Shown piece by piece: positions 9,755 to 17,724 of a DNA stretch of 64,000 nucleotides (the first letter of the stretch is position 1; each line of letters starts with the position of its first letter). The notes beneath the pieces are model-generated. The model saw only the letters and a program-made list of their open reading frames with translations, was not told the origin of the DNA and ran no database searches. The translations under genes and the position numbers were made by a program. The DNA is from an uncultured Ruminococcus sp. GTDB taxonomy: Bacteria; Bacillota; Clostridia; Oscillospirales; Acutalibacteraceae. The stretch is from assembly GCA_900539465.1 (NCBI GenBank), contig UQCF01000006.1, forward strand, positions 1 to 64,000, given 5' to 3'.

Positions 9755-10561
9755 TTAACCCTGTGCGTAAGAACCTACGAGCATCATATACTCGCCGATC
9801 TGTGCGCCGAACTCGGGGGCGCCGTCCATAACGAGCTTGCCCTCTTTGGTAGATTCAAGCATATCGTCTGTTGAAAGCAAGATGCCAAGAGCACTGTCAA
9901 GATTATTGAAGCGCATGGTGAAGAAAGGCATCGCTCTCTTATATTCACCTCTGCCGGCTCTGGTTTTGCCCGCTTTAACTCTCAGATAAGCTGAGATTTC
10001 GGGGTAACCGTCAACTGCCCAGGCATAAACGCGGTCGGGGCTCTTGAGCGCCCAGTCATGTACCGCCTCATGGCCCTGCTTATTGAGCTGGCTGATGCCC
10101 GACGAAAGAAGGTAGAAGAAGCATTTAACCATAAGATGCTTATCATCTTCGTTTTCGGGGGCTTCTTTTGCGCTGAGAAGTGCAGACATCTTCAAAAGTG
10201 TTGCAAGCAGTGCCGCAAACACTTTGGGATATCTCACTGCGCCCTTCATTTTGGGAAGAGTTGAGGGAGCAATTTTGCCCTTGAAGAATGCGTTCATGGC
10301 CTCAAGGCTTTTAAACTCAAGGTCAACAAAAGCATTTGTTGCAACCTTATCGGCGCAAACGCGCCACTCACCGTTATTAACTGTGAAATGTGTGGCTACT
10401 TTGCCTGCCGGGCTTTCGGGGTCAAGCGCGCTAACCTGAAAAACCGCGTGCATATGCTCAAACTTTTTCGCAAGCGAAGGAACGTCGGTAGCAATAACCT
10501 TCACAAGAGGCAACACAGCGTTAAGAAATATTTTGTTGGTCAATACGGTTTCGTTTGCCAT
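9755..10561 (-). CDS. SCP2-like (sterol carrier fold) protein
   Basis: A cytosolic 268-aa protein with no signal peptide. Residues about 70-110 (FVDLEFKSLEAMNAFFKGK) and again about 210-260 (RFNNLDSALGILLS ... DGAPEFGAQIGEYM) match the SCP2 sterol-binding pattern, so it seems to be a two-domain member. SCP2 domains bind hydrophobic ligands; in bacteria the ligand is mostly unknown. It is the last gene of the operon 14619 to 9755 and a distant paralogue of the first gene, so two SCP2-like proteins frame the enzymes. It may deliver or sense a lipid-like substrate, which is inference. Confidence 0.65.
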   Translation of the reverse strand: MANETVLTNKIFLNAVLPLVKVIATDVPSLAKKFEHMHAVFQVSALDPESPAGKVATHFTVNNGEWRVCADKVATNAFVDLEFKSLEAMNAFFKGKIAPSTLPKMKGAVRYPKVFAALLATLLKMSALLSAKEAPENEDDKHLMVKCFFYLLSSGISQLNKQGHEAVHDWALKSPDRVYAWAVDGYPEISAYLRVKAGKTRAGRGEYKRAMPFFTMRFNNLDSALGILLSTDDMLESTKEGKLVMDGAPEFGAQIGEYMMLVGSYAQG

Positions 10562-10597
10562 AATAAATCATTCCTTTCTGCGGGATAGGGCGAGGTA

Positions 10598-11617
10598 TTA
10601 AACGTCGTCTTCCCAGTTGTCGTCCTCTTCAAAGTCTTTATTCATAGCCTCACGAACGGCGTTGATGATGCCGTTGCTGTCGATGCCGAGAATAGACATA
10701 ATATCTTCGTGAAGACCGATGGGTGCAAACTTGTCGGGGATACCCAGACGGGTGAATGCACAGCCCTTGCCGGCTTCTGCCATAACCTCTGCAACTGCGG
10801 AGCCGAGGCCGCCGATGATGTTGTGGTCTTCAACGGTAATGATGCGGCGGGTATCCTGAATTGCTTTAAGAACAGCCTCTTTATCAAGGGGCTTGATTGT
10901 GTGCATATCAAGCACGCGAACTTTAAGTCCGTCGGCATTCTCAAGGAATTTTGCTGCCTGGTATGCCTGGAATACGCATGAGCCGCAGGCGATAACGGTG
11001 ATGTCGGTGCCGGGGTTAACCTCAATTGCCTTGCCTACTTCAAATTTGTATTCATGCGGATAATCCTTGCCGTAAAGAACTCGGTCAAAGCCGCGGTTGA
11101 TTCTTATATAATAAGGGCCGAAATTCTCATATGCCGCTGTAACGGCTTCTGCTGTCTCAACACCGTCTGCGGGGCAGATGAGGGTGATGTTGGGCATTGA
11201 GCGAACAACTGCCATGTCGCAGATTGCGTGGTGAGTTGAGCCTGCCTGACCGAATGATGTGCCGGAATGTGTTGCTATGATTTTAGCGTTTACATTCTGA
11301 TAGCAAATATCCGTATGGAGCTGGTCTGCGCTGCGAAGAGAAGCGAAAACCGAGAAGGTTGAAAGGAAGGGAACAAGACCTGCCTTTGCCATACCGGCGG
11401 CTACGCCGAACATATTCTGCTCTGCAATGCCGACGTTAAAGAAACGGTCGGGATATGCTTTGCCGAATACGCCGATTTTTGTGGAACCTGCAAGGTCTGC
11501 TGTAAGACCGACTATTTCGGGGTGCTCTTTGCCGAGTTCAACGAGAGTCTGACCGTAAATTTCGGCTGTTGAAAGCTCGGTTGACTCAAGAGCCGTATAA
11601 GTTAATCCGCCTGCCAT
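10598..11617 (-). CDS. transketolase C-terminal subunit
   Basis: A 339-aa protein covering the Pyr and C-terminal domains of transketolase. Visible landmarks are GLTADLAGSTKIG, FFNVGIAEQNMFGVAAGMA (the conserved Glu that activates thiamine diphosphate) and THSGTSFGQAGSTHHAICD. It pairs with the N-terminal subunit encoded two bases upstream. Split transketolases of this type are frequent in Firmicutes and include specialised versions for branched or sulfonated sugars, so the donor need not be xylulose 5-phosphate. The last residues are unusually acidic (DFEEDDNWEDDV). Confidence 0.9.
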   Translation of the reverse strand: MAGGLTYTALESTELSTAEIYGQTLVELGKEHPEIVGLTADLAGSTKIGVFGKAYPDRFFNVGIAEQNMFGVAAGMAKAGLVPFLSTFSVFASLRSADQLHTDICYQNVNAKIIATHSGTSFGQAGSTHHAICDMAVVRSMPNITLICPADGVETAEAVTAAYENFGPYYIRINRGFDRVLYGKDYPHEYKFEVGKAIEVNPGTDITVIACGSCVFQAYQAAKFLENADGLKVRVLDMHTIKPLDKEAVLKAIQDTRRIITVEDHNIIGGLGSAVAEVMAEAGKGCAFTRLGIPDKFAPIGLHEDIMSILGIDSNGIINAVREAMNKDFEEDDNWEDDV

Positions 11618-11619
11618 AA

Positions 11620-12489
11620 TTATACGCCCTCCTTTTCTGCGCGTGCAACACGCTCTTTGTAGTATTTTTCAAGGCTTGCTTTTGCGTCTTTGTAGTGCGG
11701 CTCGTCAATAGCGCCGTAGTGCCAGTGATAGTCGTCTGCCATGTAGTCGATACCTGCGCCCTTTATGGTGTTGGCAATTATCATAACGGGAGCTTCGTCC
11801 TGACCCAAAGCAAAGTCAATAGCATCGCAAAGCTCGCTGAGGTTGTGACCGTCAACTTCTTTAACTATGAAGCCGAAAGCGCGCCATTTATCTGCAAACG
11901 GCTCAAGACCCATAACGTCTTCTGTGCGGCCGTCGATCATGCACTTGTTGCGGTCAACAAAACTGATAACGTTTGTTACCTTGAACTGAGCCATTGCCAT
12001 TGCTGCTTCCCAGTTTGAGCCTTCGTCGCACTCGCCGTCGCCGAGAACGCAGTATGTCTTGTAGTCTTTGCCGAGAACTCTTGCGGCAAGTCCTGTGCCG
12101 AGAGCTATTGAAAGACCGTGACCGAGTGAGCCTGTTGAAGCATCAACGCCGATAACCTTGTTTGAGTCAAGGTGAATACCCATCTTTGAGTTTGTGAGGT
12201 TAAAGGTTTTAAGCTGCTCGGGGTCGTTAAATCCCTTGTCAACAAGCACGGGTGCATAGGCTATGCCTGCGTGACCCTTACTCATTATAAAGCGGTCTCT
12301 GTCTTCCCACTGGGGGTCGTCAACCTTAATGTTGAGATACTTGTGATAAAGAACGGTCATAATGTCCATAACGCTCATGCCGCCGCCGATGTGGCCGCTG
12401 CCTGCCCAGAATGTTGTGTCAAGGCAGAGGTTACGAAGCTCGTTCGCTTTCTTTTCGAGAGCTAACCATTCTGTTTTTGATAATGGCAT
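11620..12489 (-). CDS. transketolase N-terminal subunit
   Basis: A 289-aa thiamine-diphosphate binding subunit. The GDG...N cofactor motif is intact (VLGDGECDEGSNWEAAMAM followed by FVDRNK), as are the SGHIGGGMSVMD and MSKGHAG segments. It requires the downstream subunit for activity. Its neighbours are an aminotransferase and SCP2-like proteins rather than pentose-phosphate genes; rpe lies elsewhere in the window at 35348. This suggests a dedicated rather than central role. Confidence 0.9.
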   Translation of the reverse strand: MPLSKTEWLALEKKANELRNLCLDTTFWAGSGHIGGGMSVMDIMTVLYHKYLNIKVDDPQWEDRDRFIMSKGHAGIAYAPVLVDKGFNDPEQLKTFNLTNSKMGIHLDSNKVIGVDASTGSLGHGLSIALGTGLAARVLGKDYKTYCVLGDGECDEGSNWEAAMAMAQFKVTNVISFVDRNKCMIDGRTEDVMGLEPFADKWRAFGFIVKEVDGHNLSELCDAIDFALGQDEAPVMIIANTIKGAGIDYMADDYHWHYGAIDEPHYKDAKASLEKYYKERVARAEKEGV

Positions 12490-12585
12490 ATGTTTTCCTC
12501 CCTGGTTATAAATTTTTGAGGTCTTTTATAAAATGCCTGCGCCGAGGCGATACGTCTTAACGCAGGCAAAAATCCTAATTACACA

Positions 12586-13848
12586 TTAAAATGCTTCGGG
12601 GTGCATTTTCTTTGTAACTCTGAATGCTTCGTCCGCAACATCAAGTGTGTGCTTGATATCTTCATCCGAAACAGCGGCATTCATGAAGTGGTTGTGATGG
12701 CCTGCAAGGAAAATTCCGCGCTTGACCATTTCCGCAATCCAATCCTGGTGAATCATCATGCTGTCGTCATTGGCAATTCTGAGGTAGAACAAAGCGGGTT
12801 CACCCGAGACAACAAGGTCAAAGCCGTTGTTTGCGGCAGTTGCTTTGAGTCCGTCAAGAAGTTTAACCGATTTCTCTTTGAGAAGAGCCGGGCAGTCGAT
12901 AGCCTTCATCTTGTTGATGTTGGCAATAGCCGCCGCGAACGGGATTGCGCTCATCCAGTAAGAGCCTGTGTATGAAAGGCCGCTGACTGCGCCCTTGAGC
13001 CACTCTTTACCGCAAAGGCAAGATACGTTCCAGCCGTTTGCAAGAGCCTTGCAGAAGCAAAGAAGGTCTGCCTCTATGCCGTAGTAATGATCCGAACCTG
13101 CCGTGTCAAGACGCCAGCCGGCACGAACGTCGTCCATGATAAGAACAATGCCCTCTCTTGTGCAAAGCTCACGGACTTTCTTCCAATATCCCTCTGCGGG
13201 CAATACGTTATCAAAATAGTTGCCGTGAAGATAAGGTGTTGAGATGAACGCGGCAATCTCGCCCTTGTTCTCTTCAATTATCTTTTCAAGGCCTTCAATG
13301 TCGTTCCAGTCCACATAGAGGTTGTTTGCAACGTCCTCGGGCAAAATGCCGGGATAGTCGATTTTCTGAGTCCATGCAGATACGCCGTGATAAAAGCCGT
13401 TTACGAAAATTATCTTTTTGCGGTGTGTTGCGTTACGGGCGGCAAGAACCGCGCAGGATGTAACGTCGTTGCCGTTCTTTGCAAAGAAAGCCCAGTCTGC
13501 CATGTTGACGGTGTCAACCAAAAGCTCTGCAAGCTCAACCATTTTATAAGAGGGTGAAGTCGTGCAGTTTTCGAGCTTTGCCTGCTCCATGGCGGCTGCG
13601 TCAACATCGGGGTCGTTATAGCCGAGAATGTTGGGACCGTAAGCGCACATATAGTCGATAAACTTGTTGCCGTCAACATCCCAGAAGTATGTGCCCTGCG
13701 CCTTCTCGGAGAAGAAAGGCCATGCGCTGACGGGGATGAAGTTGCCCTCTGCGGGGCCGAGATGGCCGTAGACGCCCGAGGGGATTACCTTGCAGGCTCT
13801 TTTAAAAAGCTCGTTGCTCTTTTTATATTTATTTATTTTAAAACTCAT
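12586..13848 (-). CDS. class III PLP-dependent aminotransferase
   Basis: A 420-aa fold-type I enzyme of the class III family (glutamate-1-semialdehyde aminomutase/omega-aminotransferase group). The Schiff-base lysine is Lys267 in CKALANGW, and Asp239 in LIMDDVRAGWR contacts the cofactor. The N-terminus WPFFSEKAQGTYFWDVDG is typical. Members transfer amino groups between a ketone or aldehyde and an amino donor. It is not likely to be hemL, since no haem biosynthesis genes are near. Its place between an SCP2-like gene and a transketolase pair suggests amination of a sugar-derived or ketol product (inference). Confidence 0.85.
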   Translation of the reverse strand: MSFKINKYKKSNELFKRACKVIPSGVYGHLGPAEGNFIPVSAWPFFSEKAQGTYFWDVDGNKFIDYMCAYGPNILGYNDPDVDAAAMEQAKLENCTTSPSYKMVELAELLVDTVNMADWAFFAKNGNDVTSCAVLAARNATHRKKIIFVNGFYHGVSAWTQKIDYPGILPEDVANNLYVDWNDIEGLEKIIEENKGEIAAFISTPYLHGNYFDNVLPAEGYWKKVRELCTREGIVLIMDDVRAGWRLDTAGSDHYYGIEADLLCFCKALANGWNVSCLCGKEWLKGAVSGLSYTGSYWMSAIPFAAAIANINKMKAIDCPALLKEKSVKLLDGLKATAANNGFDLVVSGEPALFYLRIANDDSMMIHQDWIAEMVKRGIFLAGHHNHFMNAAVSDEDIKHTLDVADEAFRVTKKMHPEAF

Positions 13849-13860
13849 AATTCATCCTCC

Positions 13861-14619
13861 TTATGCGAGATAAAGCGCTACCCTGTCAAGGATGCGGTTC
13901 ATGTTATCGAGCATATTAACCATGCCCTTCATGGTGATTGTGCCCTCGCCTATCTGAGCAATGGCGTTAACCTTGCCGTCAAAAAGGTCATGGGCAAGCT
14001 CCATGCTGCCGAATTCCATAACCGCGCGGTATTTCTCGGGAGCTTTCTTTACGGTAACCATGCGGTGGTCTTTAACGCTGATTGTTGCGGCAGGACCGCC
14101 GAGAATAGACATCTTCATGTTGCCGTCGGGTATGTAGTGAGCGCTGAACTTGCCTATTTCATCGTTATTGCCTATCTGAGAAATGGCAACCGTGATGGTG
14201 TAGAACATAAGCTCTGTGCTGAGCTTAAAGAATTCTTCGTCTTTAAGGTCTTCTTCAGAAGCGCGCATGTATTTTGAAAGGAGATCCGTCAAAGGAGTGA
14301 ATTGCTTAAGCAAAAATTTGATTTTTGAAAAGCCCTTTGAGGGAATGGGGGTAACCGTGCCGTCGATAAGTCCGTTAAACTTCTCGCATGAGCTGAACGG
14401 GAGCTTAACATCGCATGATGTGCAGCCCTGCTCCATACGGCATCTGCCGTTTTTGAAAGTAAGCGTTGCGCTGGGGCCGTCTTTAACCTCAAATCCTATC
14501 GAAATCGGCTTTTTGGTCATAACAAGCTCTCTTGCCTGCTCGCTTAACTCGCAAAGGTTTTCGAGTGTTCCGAGTACGGCGTACATATTGATATACGCCA
14601 ATGTTTTTGCATCTGTCAA
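13861..14619 (-). CDS. SCP2-like protein, first gene of the transketolase operon
   Basis: A 252-aa cytosolic protein. Its C-terminal half (MEFGSMELAHDLFDGKVNA then GEGTITMKGMVNMLDNMNRI) fits the SCP2 fold, and the N-terminal half (GPSATLTFKNGRCRMEQG) looks like a second, more divergent copy. The start is TTG 14619, about seven bases after AGGAGGAAT. It is distantly related to the last gene of the operon. The ligand is unknown. Gaps of 12-108 bases and a single upstream promoter support co-transcription. Confidence 0.65.
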   Translation of the reverse strand: MTDAKTLAYINMYAVLGTLENLCELSEQARELVMTKKPISIGFEVKDGPSATLTFKNGRCRMEQGCTSCDVKLPFSSCEKFNGLIDGTVTPIPSKGFSKIKFLLKQFTPLTDLLSKYMRASEEDLKDEEFFKLSTELMFYTITVAISQIGNNDEIGKFSAHYIPDGNMKMSILGGPAATISVKDHRMVTVKKAPEKYRAVMEFGSMELAHDLFDGKVNAIAQIGEGTITMKGMVNMLDNMNRILDRVALYLA

Positions 14620-14663
14620 AACATATTCCTCCTTTGAATGTCTTTGAACATATTTACTGTTTT

Positions 14664-14692
14664 ATTTTAACAAAAAGGCGTATTATTGTCAA
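14664..14692 (-). promoter_or_regulatory. sigma-A promoter of the SCP2/transketolase operon
   Basis: Reading leftwards, TTGACA (14692-14687), 17 bases, then TAAAAT (14669-14664). The operon's first gene starts 45 bases downstream. Confidence 0.7.
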
Positions 14693-14756
14693 ACAAAAAA
14701 CTGCATAAATAATCAATGTCAATTATGTATATATTTACATTATAATAAAAGAGGCA

Positions 14757-14786
14757 TTGACATATATGCACTTTTTCTTATATAAT
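14757..14786 (+). promoter_or_regulatory. sigma-A promoter of the MTA/SAH nucleosidase gene
   Basis: TTGACA 14757-14762, an 18-base spacer, TATAAT 14781-14786. Transcription would begin near 14793. This rules out the in-frame ATG at 14795 and supports ATG 14819, which has AAGGAG at 14803-14808. Confidence 0.8.
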
Positions 14787-14818
14787 AAGCCATTATGTAT
14801 ACAAGGAGAGCGCAAATA

Positions 14819-15502
14819 ATGAATCATGCAAAAATCGGCGTAGTCATCGCCGATGATATGGAGTTTGCTCCGCTGCTCGAAAGAGCGAAGCATTACGGAT
14901 TGACACACGGCAAAATCTGCTCTTTTGAAAGTGCTTCGTTCAGTTTTGCCGGCAAGGAGATAACGGCTGTCAGATGCGGCGACGGCAAGGTGAACGCCGC
15001 GGCGGCGACGGCACTGCTTATAGAAAGAGAAAAGCCCTGCTGTATTATCAACATAGGCCTTTCCGGCGGAGTTAAGAATGTGAACCGCGGAACGATTTTT
15101 GCCGGCACATCTTTCATGGAGTGCGACTTTGATTTGAGCGTACTCGGCTACAAAAAGGGAGAGAAGCCCGGTCAGGACTATGTTTATGAGGCGGATAAGG
15201 AGCTGCTTTCAAAAATTCCGCAGGATTTGGGCATCAGATTTTTAAAATGCGGCACCGGGGATTTCTTTATAACCAAAGACTCCGTCAAAGAGGAATTTTA
15301 TCGCCTTTTCGGCATCAACGCTTTTGATATGGAGACCGGCGCCATAGCCTCGGTCTGCCACACCTGCTCGGTGCCGTTTTTGAGCATAAGAAAAATCTCG
15401 GACGACAGCGAGGACTCCGCTGCCGAAGATTACAGGCAGATGAATAACCTCGCAGAGACCGCACTTTCGGATATAATGCTGAAAGTCATAGAAAATCTTT
15501 GA
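14819..15502 (+). CDS. mtnN: 5'-methylthioadenosine/S-adenosylhomocysteine nucleosidase
   Basis: A 227-aa enzyme of the purine nucleoside phosphorylase/MTAN superfamily. It hydrolyses the N-glycosidic bond of MTA or SAH, recycling SAM by-products. Visible family features are the N-terminal IGVVIADDMEFAPLLE (catalytic-site Glu), NIGLSGGV, and INAFDMETGAIASVC with the Met-Glu pair that binds ribose, followed by SIRKISDDSE with the catalytic Asp. It is transcribed from its own promoter and lies ahead of a two-gene transporter 68 bases downstream, which might move a related nucleoside or amino acid (inference). Confidence 0.8.
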   Translation: MNHAKIGVVIADDMEFAPLLERAKHYGLTHGKICSFESASFSFAGKEITAVRCGDGKVNAAAATALLIEREKPCCIINIGLSGGVKNVNRGTIFAGTSFMECDFDLSVLGYKKGEKPGQDYVYEADKELLSKIPQDLGIRFLKCGTGDFFITKDSVKEEFYRLFGINAFDMETGAIASVCHTCSVPFLSIRKISDDSEDSAAEDYRQMNNLAETALSDIMLKVIENL

Positions 15503-15570
15503 TATTTGCATTATTGACGGCTAACCTTTGTTGTGGTAAGATTATTCAAATAAAAAAGGAGTTGTTGTGA

Positions 15571-16377
15571 ATGGACGAAATGTTCAAAGAAAGTCCTTTT
15601 ATGTATGCAGTGGCAAGCATAATCATAGTGTTTGTTGTTGTTCAGTCCGTGTTCTTTATTGTCAGAGCATGGAAACGGGGACGTCAAATAGGTATCCCTC
15701 TTGAAGATCTAAAAAATACAGTCACATCAAGCGCATTGTTTACCATTGCGCCGGCGATTGCGATTCTCGCAACCGTTTTGACCCTTGCGGGCACGCTCGG
15801 CATTGTTCTGCCGTGGATTCGCCTTTCGGTTATCGGCAACCTTCAGTACGAGGTCACTGCGGCTCAGGCGGCTATGGAATCGTTTGAGGGCGAAGTATTC
15901 GGCAGATCAATAGAAGACCCACGGGTTTTTGCGGCCGTTGCATGGGTTATGACCCTCGGCAGCATTTTGCCGCTGGTACTGCTTCCGCTCTTCTTAAAAA
16001 CCATTCAGAAAAAGATGGGCAAAGTCACAAGCGGCGGTGGCGACAATAAGCTCGGCGATATAATCTCTGCCGCAACATTCATAGGTCTTATAGCGGCATT
16101 TATCGGCAACGCGGTTGCAGGCAAAGCCTCTATTATTGAGATTGACGGCAAAAAAGAAGCCGTAAGCATGGGCGCGGGCATCATGTCGGTTGCTGTACTT
16201 TTGACCTCGATAGTTGTTCTGCTCGTTTTGCAGTGGCTGTGTAAAAAGTTTAACTGGACTAAATTTGAAACATTCGTAATGCCTATAAGCATGTTTGCCG
16301 GTATGGGAATGGCGATACTTATATATCAGATTCTCCCCGAAAACATAGCATTGTTTGAATGGAGGCCGGTAGTATGA
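15571..16377 (+). CDS. DUF5058-type membrane transporter subunit
   Basis: A 268-aa membrane protein with about six to seven helices, resembling the DUF5058 family. A periplasmic-looking loop lies around residues 85-120 (AAMESFEGEVFGRSIEDPRVF). Its stop overlaps the start of the next membrane protein (ATGA at 16374-16377), so the two chains are probably made in equal amounts and form one complex. Homologous pairs have been taken as permeases without a known substrate. AAAAAAGGA precedes ATG 15571. Confidence 0.7.
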   Translation: MDEMFKESPFMYAVASIIIVFVVVQSVFFIVRAWKRGRQIGIPLEDLKNTVTSSALFTIAPAIAILATVLTLAGTLGIVLPWIRLSVIGNLQYEVTAAQAAMESFEGEVFGRSIEDPRVFAAVAWVMTLGSILPLVLLPLFLKTIQKKMGKVTSGGGDNKLGDIISAATFIGLIAAFIGNAVAGKASIIEIDGKKEAVSMGAGIMSVAVLLTSIVVLLVLQWLCKKFNWTKFETFVMPISMFAGMGMAILIYQILPENIALFEWRPVV

Positions 16378-17084
16378 AAAGCAAACAAAAATCTTACATA
16401 GATTCAACCCACACCTGGGGACGTATTTTTTCGGTAACGGCCATATTTGTTCTTATCTGTCTGCCGATTTCGATTTGCGTTTATTACAACGCTTGGCCGA
16501 CGGCAAACCAGGTTCTTAAAGGGCTTCTCAAGGTTGCCCCGATATTCTGGACTTCGGCAGTGCTCGAGGTTATAGTTTATGCTCCGATGCTCGGCACGGG
16601 CGCAACATACCTCTCGTTTGTAACGGGCAACATAACAAACCTCAAGCTCCCCTGCGCTCTCAACGCAAAAGAGAACGCAAAGGTTAAATCCGGTAGCGAA
16701 GAGGACGAAATCATCTCCACAATCGCGGTCGGCACCTCCGCAATAGTCACAACGATTATTCTTGCGGTCGGCGTTGTTGCACTTTCCCCTCTTCTTACTA
16801 AAATAACGGACGAGGGCTCGGCGTTTGCTCCGGCATTCAAGCAGGTGCTTCCGGCTCTGTTCGGCGCACTCGGCGCAGGCTATTTTGCAAAGCACTGGCG
16901 CATTTCGATAGTTCCGATTCTCACCGCAATAATCATACTCCTTTTTGACGGCAGCATAGGCACGGGCACGCTTATCCCGATTTGCGTTGTTGTTTCGGTT
17001 ATTTCGGCTTATCTTATGTATATAAGCGGTTTTCTTACAGGCGGCGTAAAACCCGAAAATCCGCTCAAGAAAAAGAAAAAATAA
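16374..17084 (+). CDS. partner membrane protein of the DUF5058 transporter
   Basis: A 236-aa protein with about six membrane helices and a basic C-terminus (KPENPLKKKKK). The frame is open upstream to 16359, but GGAGG 16361-16365 and the ATGA overlap with the preceding stop make ATG 16374 the likely start. Conserved-looking pieces are VLEVIVYAPMLGTGATYLSF and LFGALGAGYFAKHW. The function is unknown; it is predicted to form a heteromeric permease with the previous gene. Confidence 0.7.
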   Translation: MKSKQKSYIDSTHTWGRIFSVTAIFVLICLPISICVYYNAWPTANQVLKGLLKVAPIFWTSAVLEVIVYAPMLGTGATYLSFVTGNITNLKLPCALNAKENAKVKSGSEEDEIISTIAVGTSAIVTTIILAVGVVALSPLLTKITDEGSAFAPAFKQVLPALFGALGAGYFAKHWRISIVPILTAIIILLFDGSIGTGTLIPICVVVSVISAYLMYISGFLTGGVKPENPLKKKKK

Positions 17085-17097
17085 TTTTTAAAAGCTA

Positions 17098-17126
17098 TTG
17101 ATTTTTTATTGCTTTCGTGTTAAACT
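17098..17126 (+). promoter_or_regulatory. promoter of the rimP-nusA-infB operon
   Basis: TTGATT 17098-17103, 17 bases, TAAACT 17121-17126. It lies just after the transporter gene and before the leader hairpin. Confidence 0.6.
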
Positions 17127-17154
17127 ATGAGAGTAATGTAAGAATGGACGATTT

Positions 17155-17180
17155 AAAAGAGTGGGGCGACCCGCTCTTTT
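17155..17180 (+). promoter_or_regulatory. leader hairpin with GCGA tetraloop upstream of rimP
   Basis: An 11-bp stem AAAAGAGTGGG / CCCGCTCTTTT (one U-G pair) closes a GCGA loop, a GNRA tetraloop. The stem ends in four T, so it resembles a terminator placed about 30 bases into the transcript and about 60 bases ahead of rimP. In an operon that encodes NusA, a termination factor, an attenuator is plausible. Confidence 0.6.
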
Positions 17181-17238
17181 ATGTTTGTTTGAGGCAAAAG
17201 CATTTTATGCTTTGCCAAATGAATTAAGGAGAGCTTTT

Positions 17239-17724
17239 ATGGCAGCTAAAGGTAAGGGCGGCAACACGGTCGCCGCGGTTTGGGAAATTGCCGAACCGAT
17301 AGCAAAAGACCTCGGTCTCACTTTGTGGGACGTTCGCTTTGAAAAAGAGGGAGCGAACTGGTATCTCAGGGTTTTTATTGACAAAGACGGCGGCGTATCT
17401 ATTGACGATTGCGTGGATATGAGCCATGCGCTCGATAAACCCCTTGACGATGCAGATCCGATAGAGCAGAGCTACTGTCTTGAGGTTTCGTCACCCGGTA
17501 TTGAAAGAGACCTCAAAAGAGACTCGCACTTTAAAAAGTGCATGGGTATGAAAATCAAAATCAAGCTCATTCGTCCGCTTGAGGGCAAGCGCGAATTCAG
17601 CGGTATACTCGGCGGATATGAAAACGGAGCCGTTCAGCTCATTTTAGAGGACGGTTCTGGTTTTGTGGTAAATAAAAAAGAAACGTCATACATTAAGCTT
17701 GACGATTTTGGAGGAGAAATATAA
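17239..17724 (+). CDS. rimP: ribosome maturation factor RimP
   Basis: A 161-aa protein needed for 30S subunit maturation. The N-terminal alpha/beta domain (GLTLWDVRFEKEG, LRVFIDKDGGVSIDDC) and the C-terminal SH3-like domain (SSPGIERDLKRDSHF, then GILGGYENGAV) match RimP in order and length. The frame is open to 17161, but AAGGAGA 17226-17232 selects ATG 17239. Its TAA shares one base with the nusA ATG, so the two are translationally coupled. Confidence 0.95.
   Translation: MAAKGKGGNTVAAVWEIAEPIAKDLGLTLWDVRFEKEGANWYLRVFIDKDGGVSIDDCVDMSHALDKPLDDADPIEQSYCLEVSSPGIERDLKRDSHFKKCMGMKIKIKLIRPLEGKREFSGILGGYENGAVQLILEDGSGFVVNKKETSYIKLDDFGGEI

Noticed and set aside
14795..14818. Upstream ATG as start of the MTA/SAH nucleosidase
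   Set aside because: It lies at the predicted transcription start and has no ribosome binding site; ATG 14819 has AAGGAG at proper spacing.
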